Assembly (NCBI GenBank): GCA_958349325.1
Contig: CATWCP010000069.1
Location: 1 to 5,892 of the forward strand
DNA length: 5,892 nucleotides
Source of the DNA: an uncultured Collinsella sp.
GTDB taxonomy: Bacteria > Actinomycetota > Coriobacteriia > Coriobacteriales > Coriobacteriaceae
Reading direction: 5' to 3'
Shown: piece by piece, positions 5,082 to 5,892 of the stretch
Layout of the letters: every line of letters begins with the position of its first letter
Numbering within the stretch: the first letter of the stretch is position 1
Made by a program: the position numbers and the translations under genes
The notes under the pieces: generated by a model
What the model was told of the DNA's origin: nothing
Databases searched by the model: none
What the model saw: only the letters and a program-made list of their open reading frames with translations

Positions 5082-5892
5082 ATGGAAGAGCAGCAACTTA
5101 TCGGAGCGCTCGAGGCCGGCGGCACCAAGATGGTCTGCGCCACGGGCTATGCAGACGGCACGGTCCTGGAGCGTGAGCAGATCGTGACCACGACTCCGCA
5201 GGAGACCGTCGAGGCCGTCAACGCATGGTTTGCCGACAAGGGCATCGCCGCGCTGGGCATCGGCGCCTTTGGCCCCACCGCAGTCAACCCTGCCTCGCCC
5301 CAATACGGCAAGATCCTGGAGACGCCCAAAACGGCATGGCGCTACTTTGACCTGCTGGGCACCATCCAAAACGAGCTCAATATTCCCTGCGGCTACGACA
5401 CCGACGTCAACGTCGCCTGCCTGGGCGAGGTCACCTTTGGTTGCGCCCAGGGCCTCACTGACGTTGTGTATCTGACCATCGGTACCGGCGTGGGCGCCGG
5501 CGTGCTCTCGGGCGGCCAGCTCGTGCACGGCATGATGCATCCCGAGGCCGGCCACATCCTGGTCACGCGCGACCCGCGCGACACCATTGGCGAGCACAGC
5601 GCCTGCCCCTTCCACGACAACTGTCTCGAGGGCCTCATCGCCGGCCCCGGCGTTAAAAAGCGCTGGGATGGCAAGAGCGCCGGAGACATGGCCGATGACT
5701 CGGAGGCCATGGACCTGCTCGCCGGCTATCTGGCACAGGCACTCATGACCTACACGCTGTGCTACGCGCCGCAAAAGATCATCATCGGCGGCGGCGTGGC
5801 CGACCACACTCCCATCGTGCCGCTCGCACGCAAAAAGTGCGCCGAGATGCTCAACGGCTATATCGTCACGCCCGAGGTCAACGACATCGATA
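5082..5892 (+). CDS. ROK-family sugar kinase, probable fructokinase (3' end outside window)
   Basis: The ATG at 5082 follows AGAGGA by 5 nt, and 270 codons are present. ROK enzymes of this type have roughly 290-300 residues, so about 20-30 are missing beyond the right edge. The N-terminal phosphate-binding motif is LEAGGTKMVCATG (10-22). The catalytic base is expected at D108 in YDTDVNVACLGE. The second nucleotide loop is TIGTGVGAGV. The zinc site of the family is complete: H158 in HPEAGHIL, then C175, H178 and C181 in CPFHDNCLEG. The E-A-GGTK start and the CPFHDNCLEG form are typical of the ROK fructokinases (EC 2.7.1.4; B. subtilis YdhR/GmuE type), which phosphorylate fructose to fructose 6-phosphate in the cytosol. 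Glucokinase or mannokinase activity cannot be excluded. No sugar transporter or hydrolase is visible nearby. Confidence 0.92.
   Translation, partial: MEEQQLIGALEAGGTKMVCATGYADGTVLEREQIVTTTPQETVEAVNAWFADKGIAALGIGAFGPTAVNPASPQYGKILETPKTAWRYFDLLGTIQNELNIPCGYDTDVNVACLGEVTFGCAQGLTDVVYLTIGTGVGAGVLSGGQLVHGMMHPEAGHILVTRDPRDTIGEHSACPFHDNCLEGLIAGPGVKKRWDGKSAGDMADDSEAMDLLAGYLAQALMTYTLCYAPQKIIIGGGVADHTPIVPLARKKCAEMLNGYIVTPEVNDID

Noticed and set aside
5037..5807. A 256-codon minus-strand open frame opposite the ROK kinase
   Set aside because: It is the same kind of shadow: Ala/Gly/Val-rich, no recognisable motif, and it covers a gene with a full set of ROK motifs.

Overview
The window looks like ordinary chromosomal DNA from a high-GC actinobacterium. 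The coding style (GC-rich third positions, ATG starts behind GAGAAAGG, GAGGAGG or AGAGGA ribosome sites) and the mix of a NadB-like flavoprotein, DinD, a KAT-type aminotransferase and a ROK fructokinase would suit a gut member of Coriobacteriia such as Collinsella. That placement is inference from composition and gene content; no marker in the window proves it.

Layout, left to right. (1) Positions 1-165 hold the C-terminal end of an unidentified gene, closed by a strong UUCG-loop terminator. (2) A gap follows with a 22-nt near-perfect inverted repeat (283-304 / 328-349), then a complete FAD-dependent oxidoreductase of the L-aspartate oxidase / fumarate reductase flavoprotein family (487-2013). 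It keeps three of the family's active-site residues but lacks the HPT histidine. (3) A short gap with two GC-rich hairpins leads to a dinD homologue (2175-3037), broken by what looks like duplication of one CG dinucleotide in a CGCGCGC tract. (4) A minus-strand tRNA array runs toward dinD: tRNA-His, then two identical tRNA-Lys(CTT) genes, then an intrinsic terminator. Past this is a second, diverged copy of the terminator region with only the last 20 nt of another tRNA-Lys, next to the dinD stop codon. (5) Divergent from the tRNA promoter is a class I/II PLP aminotransferase (3759-4940) with its own terminator. (6) A ROK-family fructokinase starts at 5082 and runs off the right edge.

The protein genes appear to be separate transcription units, not one operon: each has its own gap, and convincing terminators follow the first gene, the aminotransferase and the tRNA array. 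No shared pathway links them. I found no CRISPR array, transposase, toxin-antitoxin pair or new multi-gene system. The points most worth checking are the dinD frameshift, the truncated tRNA-Lys and terminator duplication beside it, the altered active site of the flavoprotein, and the inverted repeat upstream of that gene.
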